Assembly (NCBI GenBank): GCA_023459215.1
Contig: JAEWVF010000002.1
Location: 1 to 49,708, forward strand
Length of the DNA stretch: 49,708 nucleotides
Direction of reading: 5' to 3'
From: Chloroflexota bacterium
GTDB lineage: Bacteria > Chloroflexota > Anaerolineae > Anaerolineales > Villigracilaceae
Numbering within the stretch: the first letter of the stretch is position 1; each line of letters opens with the position of its first letter. The notes under the pieces are model-generated. The model was not told the origin of the DNA, ran no database searches, and worked only from the letters and a program-made list of their open reading frames with translations. Made by a program: the position numbers and the translations under genes. Shown piece after piece: positions 1 through 7,633 of this stretch.

Positions 1-89
1 ACGGCTTTGCGTTGATAGCGGACGATTAAGGTTTCCAGTCCGCCGATATCGCCGTTTTTTAAACGGCGAATCGCTTCAAGATCATTCAT
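1..89 (-). CDS. RNA polymerase ECF-type sigma factor, N-terminal 29 residues (cut by window edge)
   Basis: Only the first 29 codons are inside the window; the gene continues beyond base 1. The protein starts MNDLEAIRRLKNGDIGGLE and continues LIVRYQRKA, the usual opening of a sigma-70 region 2 helix in ECF sigma factors (an acidic, Leu-rich lead followed by a VRYQ-like segment). ECF factors direct RNA polymerase to stress or envelope promoters. The ATG at 89 is preceded by GGAGAA at a normal distance. A 21-bp palindrome lies just upstream (103-123). Family assignment rests on this short segment only. Confidence 0.7.
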   Translation of the reverse strand, partial: MNDLEAIRRLKNGDIGGLETLIVRYQRKA

Positions 90-102
90 GGAGTTCTCCG
101 AT

Positions 103-123
103 TTATTGTGGCGCGCACAATAA
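103..123. promoter_or_regulatory. Palindrome upstream of the sigma factor gene, operator candidate
   Basis: Perfect 8-bp arms TTATTGTG and CACAATAA flank a 5-bp GCGCG centre. It lies 14 bp upstream of the sigma factor start codon, where a repressor site would overlap the promoter or the 5' end of the message. No cognate regulator is identified. Confidence 0.4.
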
Positions 124-273
124 TAATACAGGAGGAGCTGCGGAAAGGTTGGAGAAGCCAGTAATGAAGATGGCAAAAGCTAGCCAATGGCATTTTTTAG
201 ATGTAACCTGTAAGGGTTGTTTGACCTGAATTGCAGCGGGATTGAATTATGGATTGGGCCTTATTTTGACAAG

Positions 274-310
274 TAATCGGCGCGAGCAGGTTTTCTGCTC
301 GCGCCGATTA
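274..310 (-). terminator. Hairpin downstream of the GNAT gene
   Basis: A perfect 16-bp stem (274-289 with 295-310) closes a 5-nt loop. It lies 29 bp past the stop of the minus-strand acetyltransferase gene. The U-tract on that strand is poor, so termination may be inefficient or the hairpin may stabilise the 3' end. The remaining bases between 124 and 339 show nothing else recognisable. Confidence 0.6.
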
Positions 311-339
311 AGCTTCGGGCGTGTTTCGGTTTGGCGCGG

Positions 340-1245
340 CTAAAACCGCTTTACCCAGCACTCGCAGTTGTAAACTTTCTTGAAGCCAGCCGATTGGTAA
401 ATTGGCAGATCGTTGCCAACGTAGGCTGTTGTCGCGCCGAGCGCCCCGCAGCGGCGAATTCCCTCCAGCACAGCGGCTTTGCCCAATCCCAGGCGGCGGT
501 AGCGCGGATCGGTGGCGACCGGCTCTACATAGCCGAAGCGCCCGGTTGGCTCATAGAACATCCCGCAAAACGAAGCGAAATCGCCGTTCGGGGCGACGAC
601 AGCGATTTTCAGTTCGCGGCGGGCTTTGGGCGTGTCGAACATCGCCCGGCGCGATTCGAATTCTTCTGCATTCATTGGGACATCATCGCCATGATCGAAT
701 CCGCGCCATAATACTTGGTGAACCTTGGCCCAGTCACACTCCTCGGCCAGGCTGGTCAGGCGGAACCCGTCCGCGAGTTCAATGGCAGGGAAAGGTGAGG
801 GGATCTCGTAGCGGTAGAGCGGACGTGTGCCTTCGGGGTCTTTCTCGTATCCGTGCTCTTGCACCAGCGCCAGGAACTCAGAATCATTGTCGTTAACGTA
901 GGCGCACAAGTATTTGCGGCCATCTTTTGCGGATGTGCCACTCAAGTTGACCTCAGCATGGTCGAGCATTTCCGCGCGCAGGGAACGGTAAGCGGGGTGA
1001 AATTGGAAGAAGGCCTCGCCAAGGCGCCACTCGTAGTGGCAAACAGCGACAATCTCCCCGGCGCTTTCCCAAATCCCGATTTTGCCCAGGTGTTCGGGTT
1101 CCAGGGCCGGGTGGAAGTGCATGTACTCCCACATCGGTTCGAGCCAGTTCCCATCCATGTTGCCGGTCTGGTGATGCCTGATCAGAAATTCGCTGACTTG
1201 TTGGTAATCTTGGGGTTGATCATAAGAGCGCAAGCTGGTTGTCAT
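340..1245 (-). CDS. Tandem-domain GNAT family N-acetyltransferase
   Basis: The 301-residue product looks like two GNAT folds in a row. The C-terminal domain carries the acetyl-CoA binding motif, seen as VEPVATDPRYRRLGLGKAAV, and ends with the usual YQSAGFKKV segment. The N-terminal half is more divergent and probably structural. Such proteins transfer an acetyl group from acetyl-CoA to an amine; the substrate here is unknown. The reading frame is open to 1314, but a TATAAT at 1279-1284 lies inside that extension, and GGATGGAAAG precedes the ATG at 1245, so 1245 is preferred. It is followed by the hairpin at 274-310. Confidence 0.85.
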   Translation of the reverse strand: MTTSLRSYDQPQDYQQVSEFLIRHHQTGNMDGNWLEPMWEYMHFHPALEPEHLGKIGIWESAGEIVAVCHYEWRLGEAFFQFHPAYRSLRAEMLDHAEVNLSGTSAKDGRKYLCAYVNDNDSEFLALVQEHGYEKDPEGTRPLYRYEIPSPFPAIELADGFRLTSLAEECDWAKVHQVLWRGFDHGDDVPMNAEEFESRRAMFDTPKARRELKIAVVAPNGDFASFCGMFYEPTGRFGYVEPVATDPRYRRLGLGKAAVLEGIRRCGALGATTAYVGNDLPIYQSAGFKKVYNCECWVKRF

Positions 1246-1278
1246 GGCTTTCCATCCTGATTGAAGTTTTACAGAATC

Positions 1279-1284
1279 ATTATA
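1279..1284 (-). promoter_or_regulatory. -10 element for the GNAT gene
   Basis: TATAAT on the minus strand, in the context GCTGTATAAT, about 33 bp upstream of the chosen start. No good -35 is visible. The same GCTGTATAAT string recurs at 14982-14991, upstream of the YfcC-type carrier gene. Confidence 0.5.
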
Positions 1285-1324
1285 CAGCCCTGCGTTCCTT
1301 CTGGTTGCGCTCAATCTGTCCGCT

Positions 1325-1675
1325 CTAAATCGAGATTACTTTCCCGGCCAGGCGTTGCGCTTCGATGATGTCAGCCATCCCGCCGGCAATGCCAACCTGC
1401 ACGTTCTCCTTCAAACCGTAGTAATCCAGGCAGGTGCTGCACAAAACCAGGCGCGTGCCTTGCGCTTCGAGCGCTTTGAGCGCATCCAGAACGGGCGAAC
1501 CCGTCACCGCCAGCATAACCCCTTCGGTGTAGAAGCAGATAACCGCCGGATGAATGTTGTTTTCTGCCAGCAGTTTAAAATAGGTTGTAATCAGCTTTTG
1601 CTGGAGCGCAGGTTCGGCTTCGCCCATGCCGTTGCGTGTAACGAGAATGACGGTGTCGAGATCGGGGTTGTTCAT
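1325..1675 (-). CDS. DsrE/YedF-like small sulfur- or selenium-relay protein
   Basis: The 116-residue protein is a single DsrE-type domain. It matches in style the C-terminal half of the YedF selenium-metabolism family: EGVMLAVTGSPVLDALKALE followed by LVLCSTCLDYYGLKE. Cysteines at about 47, 79 and 82 are candidates for persulfide or selenide carriage; C79/C82 form a CxxC-like pair. Full YedF proteins also have an N-terminal TusA-like domain, absent here. The SD AGGAGA sits 6 bp before the ATG. No promoter is seen between this gene and the small upstream unit at 1728-1913, so it may be read through that unit's terminator. Biochemical role unproven. Confidence 0.8.
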   Translation of the reverse strand: MNNPDLDTVILVTRNGMGEAEPALQQKLITTYFKLLAENNIHPAVICFYTEGVMLAVTGSPVLDALKALEAQGTRLVLCSTCLDYYGLKENVQVGIAGGMADIIEAQRLAGKVISI

Positions 1676-1727
1676 CTTTGTCTCCTGTGAAATGTTTTTG
1701 TTGTTTGACCGGCGCGGCTGGCGGGAT

Positions 1728-1760
1728 AAAAAAACGCCATTGCGGTACGCAACGGCGTTT
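1728..1760 (-). terminator. Intrinsic terminator or attenuator between the small leader unit and the DsrE gene
   Basis: Stem 1732-1744 with 1748-1760, one A-C mismatch and a 3-nt loop, followed on the minus strand by seven U. It lies 23 bp past the end of the 1783-1887 frame and 53 bp ahead of the DsrE start. It could end a small transcript or act as a conditional terminator for the DsrE gene. Confidence 0.75.
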
Positions 1761-1782
1761 CAGGATCGGACAGGGTTGTTTA

Positions 1783-1887
1783 TCAACAGGGACAACCTCC
1801 GCCGGCCTTGGGCGTGTGCGCCACCGCATTCAAGCGCAAACTTGCGCTGGTTGGGATGGTTCAGGTGTAGTGGCAGGTTGTGTGCAT
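1783..1887 (-). CDS. Tiny reading frame with an in-frame UGA; leader peptide or selenopeptide candidate
   Basis: An ATG at 1887, preceded by AAGGAA, opens MHTTCHYT and then meets UGA at 1861-1863. The same frame continues for 25 more codons, ending in AGGGCPC and a TGA-TAA double stop. Twelve nucleotides after the UGA, a perfect 6-bp hairpin with loop AGUU could form; this spacing and a G in the loop agree with what is known of bacterial SECIS elements. The unit has its own promoter and terminator and lies next to a YedF-like gene. Alternatives are an 8-codon leader peptide, a small RNA, or chance. No homolog is recognised. The calling of translation past UGA is speculative. Confidence 0.3.
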
Positions 1888-1907
1888 AAAATCGTTCCTT
1901 AAATGGG

Positions 1908-1936
1908 ATTGTACCATGCGCGCGATGGGCTACAAT
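1908..1936. promoter_or_regulatory. Overlapping symmetric divergent promoters
   Basis: On the plus strand TTGTAC (1909-1914), a 16-bp spacer and TACAAT (1931-1936) face the methyltransferase gene. On the minus strand TTGTAG (1935-1930), a 16-bp spacer and TACAAT (1913-1908) face the small leader unit. The same bases serve as -35 for one direction and -10 for the other. Downstream on the plus strand, an 8-bp inverted repeat at 1939-1963 lies in the putative 5' leader. Confidence 0.6.
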
Positions 1937-2040
1937 TACGCTTGCGCGCTTGTGACGCAAGCGCGAGGCCTCTGAAGAACCCTTTGCCTGTTGCATTTTG
2001 GGATGGCGCAGCCACCCGTTTTTCGTGAGGAAGGAGAAAC

Positions 2041-2790
2041 ATGACCAACACCCTCGACCAGCAAATTTTCTGGGAAATCCACCGCGACCTGCCGCGCGAA
2101 GCCCCCGGCAGCGATGCCTCCACCCTGCGGGCGTTGTCCATGCTCCCTGCTCTGCCCGCTTCCGCGCGTATCCTGGATATTGGCTGTGGCCCCGGCGGGC
2201 AGTCGGTTGCCCTGGCGCGCGCCACCCAGGCCGATGTCACCGCGGTGGATAACCACCAGCCGTTCCTGGATGATCTCGCCCGCCGTGCCGCCCGGGCTGG
2301 GGTAGCGGAACGGGTTCACCCGCTAAACGCTTCGATGTTCGATCTGCCTTTTGACCAGCCCTTCGACCTGCTCTGGTCGGAGGGAGCGGTCTACATCATC
2401 GGTTTCGAGCGCGGATTGTGCGAATGGCGCAGGCTGCTCAAACCGGGCGGCTTTATCGCCGTGACCGAACTCTCCTGGCTCAAGCCAAACCCACCTGAAG
2501 CGGCGCGCAAGTTTTGGCGCGAAGGCTACCCCGATATGGCAACTGTTGAGCAAAACCTGGCGCGCCTTTCCGCAGCCGGTTACCGCTCGCTGGGACATTT
2601 CACCCTGCCCGAAAGCGACTGGTGGGACAATTACTATCACCCGATGGCTGCCCGCATCCAGGCGTTGCGCGAAAAGTACGAGCATAACCCCGCGGCACAG
2701 GCCGTGCTGGATATGGAATATGCTGAAATCGACTTGTATCGCCAGTTCTCGGCCTGGTATGGTTATGTGTTTTACACAGGCCAGGCATAA
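2041..2790 (+). CDS. Class I SAM-dependent methyltransferase
   Basis: The 249-residue protein has the class I methyltransferase core. Motif I appears as ILDIGCGPGGQS near residues 44-55, an acidic residue after the second strand as VTAVDNH, and the LWSEGAVY and LLKPGGFIAVTE segments follow. It should transfer a methyl group from S-adenosylmethionine; the acceptor is unknown. The C-terminal third (WWDNYYHPM, LREKYEHNP) is typical of small-molecule methyltransferases of the UbiE/Coq5-like group. SD AAGGAG lies 6 bp before the ATG. It stands 72 bp upstream of hypF in the same direction and might be cotranscribed with it, but no functional link is evident. Confidence 0.85.
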   Translation: MTNTLDQQIFWEIHRDLPREAPGSDASTLRALSMLPALPASARILDIGCGPGGQSVALARATQADVTAVDNHQPFLDDLARRAARAGVAERVHPLNASMFDLPFDQPFDLLWSEGAVYIIGFERGLCEWRRLLKPGGFIAVTELSWLKPNPPEAARKFWREGYPDMATVEQNLARLSAAGYRSLGHFTLPESDWWDNYYHPMAARIQALREKYEHNPAAQAVLDMEYAEIDLYRQFSAWYGYVFYTGQA

Positions 2791-2862
2791 ATCTGCGCGT
2801 TTGGCTTAGAATGTGGTTTAATTGCGTAGTTTGGTCTATTTTATCCTGGTTGCTTATTCCTT

Positions 2863-5154
2863 ATGAATGCCCTTTCCATCCACATTACAGGTATCGTTCA
2901 GGGAGTTGGTTTTCGGCCCTTCGTTTACAACCTGGCGACCAGCCTGGGTTTGAATGGTTGGGTGCGGAATACCTCGGCGGGTGTGGATATTGTCTTGGAG
3001 GGGGAGCAGCGCGCATTGGATGATTTCCTCTGTCGCCTGCGCACAGAAGTTCCGCCGCTGGCCCATCTGGACGAGGTAACGGCCGCCCCCAGCGCTCCGG
3101 CGGGTTATCAAACCTTCGAGATTCTCAAATCCGAAGGGATCGCGGATGCCTTCCAGCCCATTTCTCCCGATGTCAGCATTTGCCCGGATTGCCTGCGCGA
3201 GCTTTTTGACCCCAACGACCGGCGTTATCTTTACCCTTTCATTAACTGCACCAACTGTGGCCCGCGCTTTACCATCATCAAAGATATTCCCTATGACCGG
3301 CCCAAAACCACCATGGCGAATTTCCCGATGTGCCCGGCCTGCGCAGCGGAATATCGCGACCCGGCCAACCGCCGCTTCCATGCCCAGCCGGTAGCCTGTC
3401 CCGAATGCGGTCCGCAGGTCTGGCTGGAGATGACCCAGGTCGGGCAGGCATCGAACATCCCGGCTTCGCAGGCTGTTTCTGAAACTCAACAGTTGTTGGC
3501 CCAGGGCCGGATCGTGGCCATCAAGGGTCTGGGCGGTTTTCACCTGGCCTGTGATGCCTGCAATCCGCGGGCAGTCGAAGAATTGCGCCGCCGCAAACTG
3601 CGCGTTGACAAACCGTTTGCGCTGATGATGCCCAGCCTGGATGTGGTCGAACAACATTGCCATCTCAGCCCTGACGAGCGCGCCCTGCTCGAATCGCCGG
3701 CGCGTCCCATCCTGCTATTGCGCCGCCGCTCTATTTCTGCCATTGCCGGCCAGGTTGCTCCCGGCCAGGAACATTTGGGCGTCATGCTGCCGTATACCCC
3801 GCTGCATTACCTGTTGTTTTCCGGCGATCCTGCCTGGCAGAATGCCGTCCTGGTTATGACCAGCGCCAACCTGTCTGAAGAACCGATTTGCACCGACAAC
3901 GCCGAGGCCCGCGAGCGGCTCTCTGGCCTGGCCGACGCCTTCCTGATGCACAACCGCGACATCCACATTCGCACCGACGATTCGGTCATGCGCGTTCTGC
4001 CTGACCGGGGCCTCTACCCCGTCCGGCGCTCGCGCGGGTACGCGCCCTTCCCTGTCCGCCTGCCGCAGGAACAGCCGCCGCTGCTGGCCGCCGGGGCCGA
4101 ACTCAAAAACACCTTTTGCATCACCAACGGCAACTACGCTTTTCTTAGTCACCACATTGGCGACCTCGAAAATTACGAAACCCTGCAATCTTTCGAGCAG
4201 GGTGTTGCCCATTTCGAGACCCTTTTCCGCGTCAAACCGGCGGCCATTGCCTGCGACCTGCATCCTAATTACCTCGCCACCCGCTATGCCCAGGAACGCG
4301 CCGAGCGCGAAAACCTGCCGCTCCTCCCCGTCCAGCACCACCATGCCCACATCGCTGCCCTGATGGCCGAACACGGCCTGGACGGTTCCGAGCCGGTCAT
4401 CGGCGTTTCGTTCGATGGAACCGGTTATGGCGATGACGGCAAAATTTGGGGAGGGGAATTCCTGCTGGCAGATTATGCCGGCTACAAGCGTTTTGCCCAC
4501 CTGCGCTATTTCCCGCTCCCGGGCGGGGACGCGGCCACCCGCCGCCCGTCCCGCACCGCCCTGGGCCTGCTCCACGCCCTGGGGCTGGACTGGGACGATT
4601 CCCTGCCTACTCATGCCGACCTGTGCTATGATGACCGCACGGCCCTGCGCAGCCAACTGGCGCACGGAATTAACAGTCCGCTGACCTCAAGCATGGGCCG
4701 CCTGTTCGATGCCGCCGCAGCCCTGGCCGGGGTGCGCCAAAGGGTCAATTACGAAGCCCAGGCGGCCATCGAGTTCGAAGCTTTGGCCGACCCTGACGAA
4801 ACGGGCTTTTATCCGTTCGAGTTGGCCGCAGGGCAGGTTGACCCAACCGCCGCAATCGAAGCCTTGTTGGCAGATGTCCTGGCGGGCCAGCCCGTCAGCC
4901 GGGTTTCAGCGCGATTCCATAACGGGTTGGCGCTTTTGGTTCGGGATGTTTGCGACCGGCTGCGGGTGGAATCGAGCGCCTCGCGCGTCGCCTTGAGCGG
5001 CGGAGTCTGGCAAAATGTCACGTTATTAATGAAGACCATCCCGCTTTTACAAAAGAGCGGGTTCCAGGTTTATTCTCACCACAAAGTCCCGGCCAACGAT
5101 GGCGGACTGGCGCTTGGCCAGGCTGTGATTGCCGGTTATCGGTTGAAAAATTAG
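2863..5154 (+). CDS. hypF: HypF carbamoyltransferase for [NiFe]-hydrogenase maturation
   Basis: HypF converts carbamoyl phosphate and ATP to a carbamoyl adenylate and passes the carbamoyl group to the C-terminal cysteine of HypE, the source of the cyanide ligands of [NiFe] hydrogenases. At 763 residues the protein has the normal length and all four modules: an acylphosphatase domain with VQGVGFRPF (about 12-20), a zinc-finger region with CxxC pairs at 107/110, 129/132, 157/160 and 179/182, a YrdC-like domain (about 200-390), and a Kae1-like domain with the VQHHHAHIAAL and FDGTGYGDDG motifs near 490-520. No obvious SD precedes the ATG. It heads the hypFCDE cluster; its stop overlaps the SD of hypC. 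Confidence 0.97.
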   Translation: MNALSIHITGIVQGVGFRPFVYNLATSLGLNGWVRNTSAGVDIVLEGEQRALDDFLCRLRTEVPPLAHLDEVTAAPSAPAGYQTFEILKSEGIADAFQPISPDVSICPDCLRELFDPNDRRYLYPFINCTNCGPRFTIIKDIPYDRPKTTMANFPMCPACAAEYRDPANRRFHAQPVACPECGPQVWLEMTQVGQASNIPASQAVSETQQLLAQGRIVAIKGLGGFHLACDACNPRAVEELRRRKLRVDKPFALMMPSLDVVEQHCHLSPDERALLESPARPILLLRRRSISAIAGQVAPGQEHLGVMLPYTPLHYLLFSGDPAWQNAVLVMTSANLSEEPICTDNAEARERLSGLADAFLMHNRDIHIRTDDSVMRVLPDRGLYPVRRSRGYAPFPVRLPQEQPPLLAAGAELKNTFCITNGNYAFLSHHIGDLENYETLQSFEQGVAHFETLFRVKPAAIACDLHPNYLATRYAQERAERENLPLLPVQHHHAHIAALMAEHGLDGSEPVIGVSFDGTGYGDDGKIWGGEFLLADYAGYKRFAHLRYFPLPGGDAATRRPSRTALGLLHALGLDWDDSLPTHADLCYDDRTALRSQLAHGINSPLTSSMGRLFDAAAALAGVRQRVNYEAQAAIEFEALADPDETGFYPFELAAGQVDPTAAIEALLADVLAGQPVSRVSARFHNGLALLVRDVCDRLRVESSASRVALSGGVWQNVTLLMKTIPLLQKSGFQVYSHHKVPANDGGLALGQAVIAGYRLKN

Positions 5155-5163
5155 GAGGCTGTT

Positions 5164-5427
5164 ATGTGTTTAGGCGTTCCCGGAAAAATTATTGAAGTGT
5201 ACGAACGCGAGGGCTTGCCCATGGCGCGGGTCGATTTTGGCGCTGGAACCATCCGCGAAGCCTGCCTGGCCTATGTGCCCGAAGCCCAGGTGGGTGAATA
5301 CACCATCATCCACGTTGGTTTTGCGCTCAACATCCTGAGCGAGGAAGATGCCATGGAAACGCTGGCGCTGCTGCGCGAGATTGGCAGTTTTGAAGAAGAG
5401 TTGGGGCCAGATGAAGTACGTCACTGA
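5164..5427 (+). CDS. hypC: HypC/HybG/HupF hydrogenase assembly chaperone
   Basis: HypC carries the Fe(CN)2CO unit with HypD and delivers it to the hydrogenase large subunit. The 87-residue product begins MCLGVPGKI, which holds the essential Cys2, and continues as a small beta barrel (MARVDFGAGTIREACLAYVPEAQVGEY). The SD TAGGAGG is excellent and includes the hypF stop codon. The 3' end overlaps hypD by 17 bp, indicating translational coupling. Confidence 0.97.
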   Translation: MCLGVPGKIIEVYEREGLPMARVDFGAGTIREACLAYVPEAQVGEYTIIHVGFALNILSEEDAMETLALLREIGSFEEELGPDEVRH

Positions 5428-6493
5428 GTTTCGTGATGCCGAACTGGTGCGCGGGGTGATTGAAAAAATTCGTCAGACGGTTACCCGCCCCTGGACGCTG
5501 ATGGAGATTTGCGGCGGCCAGACCCATGCGATTGTGCGCTACGGCATCGACCAGCTTTTGCCGCCGGAAATTGAACTGGTGCATGGCCCCGGCTGCCCGG
5601 TTTGCGTGACCCCGCTGGAGCAGATCGACCGCGCTCTGGCGATTGCCTCGCGCCCGGAGGTTATTTTCACCTCCTATGGCGATATGCTGCGGGTGCCCGG
5701 CTCGTCTCGCGATTTGTTCTCCGTTCGCGCGGCAGGCGGCGATGTGCGCGTGGTTTATTCGCCGCTGGATGCGATTAAACTGGCCCAGGCCAACCCGGAG
5801 AAGCAGGTCGTCTTCTTTGCGATTGGTTTCGAAACCACTGCCCCGCCGAATGTGATGGCGGTCATGCAGGCCAAAAACCTGGGCCTGACGAATTTTAGTG
5901 TGCTGGTTTCGCATGTCCGTGTTCCACCGGCCATGCACGCCATTTTGGGGTCGCCATCCAATCGTGTGCAGGGATTCCTGCTGGCCGGCCACGTTTGCGC
6001 GGTGATGGGCTACCACGAATATCCATCCCTACTCGATAAGTACCGGGTGCCGATGGCGATTACCGGTTTTGAGCCGCTCGACCTGGTGCAGGGAATCTAT
6101 GAGACGGTGCGCATGCTGGAGGCGGGCCAGGTGGAGATTACCAATGCTTACCCGCGCGCGGTAACGTTTGAAGGCAACCAGCCTGCCCAAAAGATGATCA
6201 ACCAGGTTTTCATGGAATGCGACCGCGCCTGGCGCGGGATTGGCGTTATCCCGGCTTCGGGCTGGTGTCTGCGCCCGGAGTTTGATTCGTTCAACGCCGA
6301 AAAGCGTTTTGATGTCGGCAATATCGTTGCCCAAGAGTCGCCGTTGTGTATTGCCGGTCAAATTATGCAGGGGCTGAAAAAGCCGCATGATTGCCCGGCC
6401 TTTGGCAAACAATGCACCCCGGAAACTCCGCTTGGCGCGACGATGGTCTCATCTGAAGGCGCTTGCGCCGCTTATTACAAATATGGCCGTTAA
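5411..6493 (+). CDS. hypD: HypD iron-sulfur scaffold for [NiFe]-hydrogenase maturation
   Basis: HypD is the [4Fe-4S] protein on which, with HypC, the Fe(CN)2CO moiety is built. The 360-residue product carries ICGGQTH (C34), GPGCPVC (C62, C65) and a C-terminal cluster region with HDCPAFGKQC and SEGACAAYY. The frame is open from 5348, but that extension is read from within hypC; the ATG at 5411 (MKYVTEFRD) aligns with the family start and overlaps hypC by 17 bp. hypE follows after 30 bp. Confidence 0.96.
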   Translation: MKYVTEFRDAELVRGVIEKIRQTVTRPWTLMEICGGQTHAIVRYGIDQLLPPEIELVHGPGCPVCVTPLEQIDRALAIASRPEVIFTSYGDMLRVPGSSRDLFSVRAAGGDVRVVYSPLDAIKLAQANPEKQVVFFAIGFETTAPPNVMAVMQAKNLGLTNFSVLVSHVRVPPAMHAILGSPSNRVQGFLLAGHVCAVMGYHEYPSLLDKYRVPMAITGFEPLDLVQGIYETVRMLEAGQVEITNAYPRAVTFEGNQPAQKMINQVFMECDRAWRGIGVIPASGWCLRPEFDSFNAEKRFDVGNIVAQESPLCIAGQIMQGLKKPHDCPAFGKQCTPETPLGATMVSSEGACAAYYKYGR

Positions 6494-6523
6494 CGCGGCA
6501 TTTTTTGCCACCTGAGGAATTTT

Positions 6524-7579
6524 ATGGACGAACTCGATATTAGCGGCGCGGTCTGTCCCATTCCGCTGAGCCATCATGAAAAGATAGTCATGGGTCATGG
6601 TTCGGGCGGGAAAATGGCCCACGATTTGATCAGCAAGGTTTTCCTGCCGGCTTTTGACAATCCGGCCCTGGCCGCCGGTGATGACGGGGCGGTGTTATCG
6701 CTTCCGCCCGGAAGGTTGGTGGTCAGCGTCGATTCGCATGTCGTTACCCCGCTTTTCTTTCCGGGTGGCGATATTGGCCGCCTGGCGGTTTGCGGCACGG
6801 TCAACGATGTGGCGGTCATGGGCGCGACTCCGCTTTACCTGACAGCCGGATTTATCCTTGAAGAAGGTTTGCCCGTGGAAACCTTGCAGCGCGTCATCGA
6901 GTCGATGCGCCAAGCTGCAGACGAGGCCGGGGTAAAAATCGTCAGCGGGGATACCAAAGTGGTCGAGCGCGGCAAAGCTGACGGGTTGTACGTGTCCACC
7001 ACCGGTGTGGGGGTTCTGCCCGAGGGCCGCGAAATTTCTGGCAGACGGGCAAAACCTGGGGATGTAGTCATCCTGAGCGGCTTTATGGGCGACCACGGCG
7101 TGGCGGTCCTGGCGGCGCGTGGCGAACTGGGTTTTGAGACCGGCACCCAGAGCGACTGCGCCCCGCTTAATCACTTGATTGCTGCGGTGTTGGCGGCGAG
7201 CGAGAATGTTCATGTTTTACGCGATCCTACCCGCGGCGGCGTTGCCACCACCTTAAACGAGATTGCCAAACAATCCCAGGTTTGTATTACCCTGAACGAA
7301 ACGGCGCTTCCGGTGCGCCCGGCGGTGGCTTCGACTTGCGAAATGCTCGGTTTTGACCCGCTCTACATTGCCAACGAGGGCAAAGTGCTGGTTTTGGCGG
7401 ATCGGGCGGATGCGCAGGCGGTTCTGGCGGCGATGAACGCCAGTCCATATGGCGCGGATGCGGTTGTGATCGGTGAAGTGAGCGCTGCGCCGCAAGGCCG
7501 GGTGCTGATGAAGACCGCCTTTGGCTCGACCCGCGTAGTCGATATGCTGGCCGGGGAGATGCTGCCGCGGATTTGCTGA
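6524..7579 (+). CDS. hypE: HypE carbamoyl dehydratase
   Basis: HypE accepts a carbamoyl group from HypF on its C-terminal cysteine and dehydrates it with ATP to a thiocyanate. The 351-residue protein belongs to the AIR synthase/PurM superfamily: MGHGSGGKM near the start, the VVSVDSHVVTP strand, DPTRGGVATTLNE in the second domain. It ends in the diagnostic PRIC, which separates it from SelD and ThiL relatives. SD GAGGAA precedes the ATG. No hypA, hypB or [NiFe] structural genes lie in this window. Confidence 0.97.
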   Translation: MDELDISGAVCPIPLSHHEKIVMGHGSGGKMAHDLISKVFLPAFDNPALAAGDDGAVLSLPPGRLVVSVDSHVVTPLFFPGGDIGRLAVCGTVNDVAVMGATPLYLTAGFILEEGLPVETLQRVIESMRQAADEAGVKIVSGDTKVVERGKADGLYVSTTGVGVLPEGREISGRRAKPGDVVILSGFMGDHGVAVLAARGELGFETGTQSDCAPLNHLIAAVLAASENVHVLRDPTRGGVATTLNEIAKQSQVCITLNETALPVRPAVASTCEMLGFDPLYIANEGKVLVLADRADAQAVLAAMNASPYGADAVVIGEVSAAPQGRVLMKTAFGSTRVVDMLAGEMLPRIC

Positions 7580-7633
7580 CCGGGCAGGCCTGGCATTCGG
7601 GCTGGCGGCTCTTTTTAGCTCGGAAAGGTTGCA

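Noticed and set aside
1760..1996. Minus-strand frame of 78 codons in another phase over the leader unit
   Set aside because: It spans the promoter and has no SD; the SD-bearing ATG at 1887 is in a different frame.
6524..7579. SelD (selenophosphate synthetase) as an alternative identity, given the UGA unit nearby
   Set aside because: The protein ends in PRIC and sits in hypFCDE; it lacks the SelD N-terminal Cys/Sec-Gly motif.
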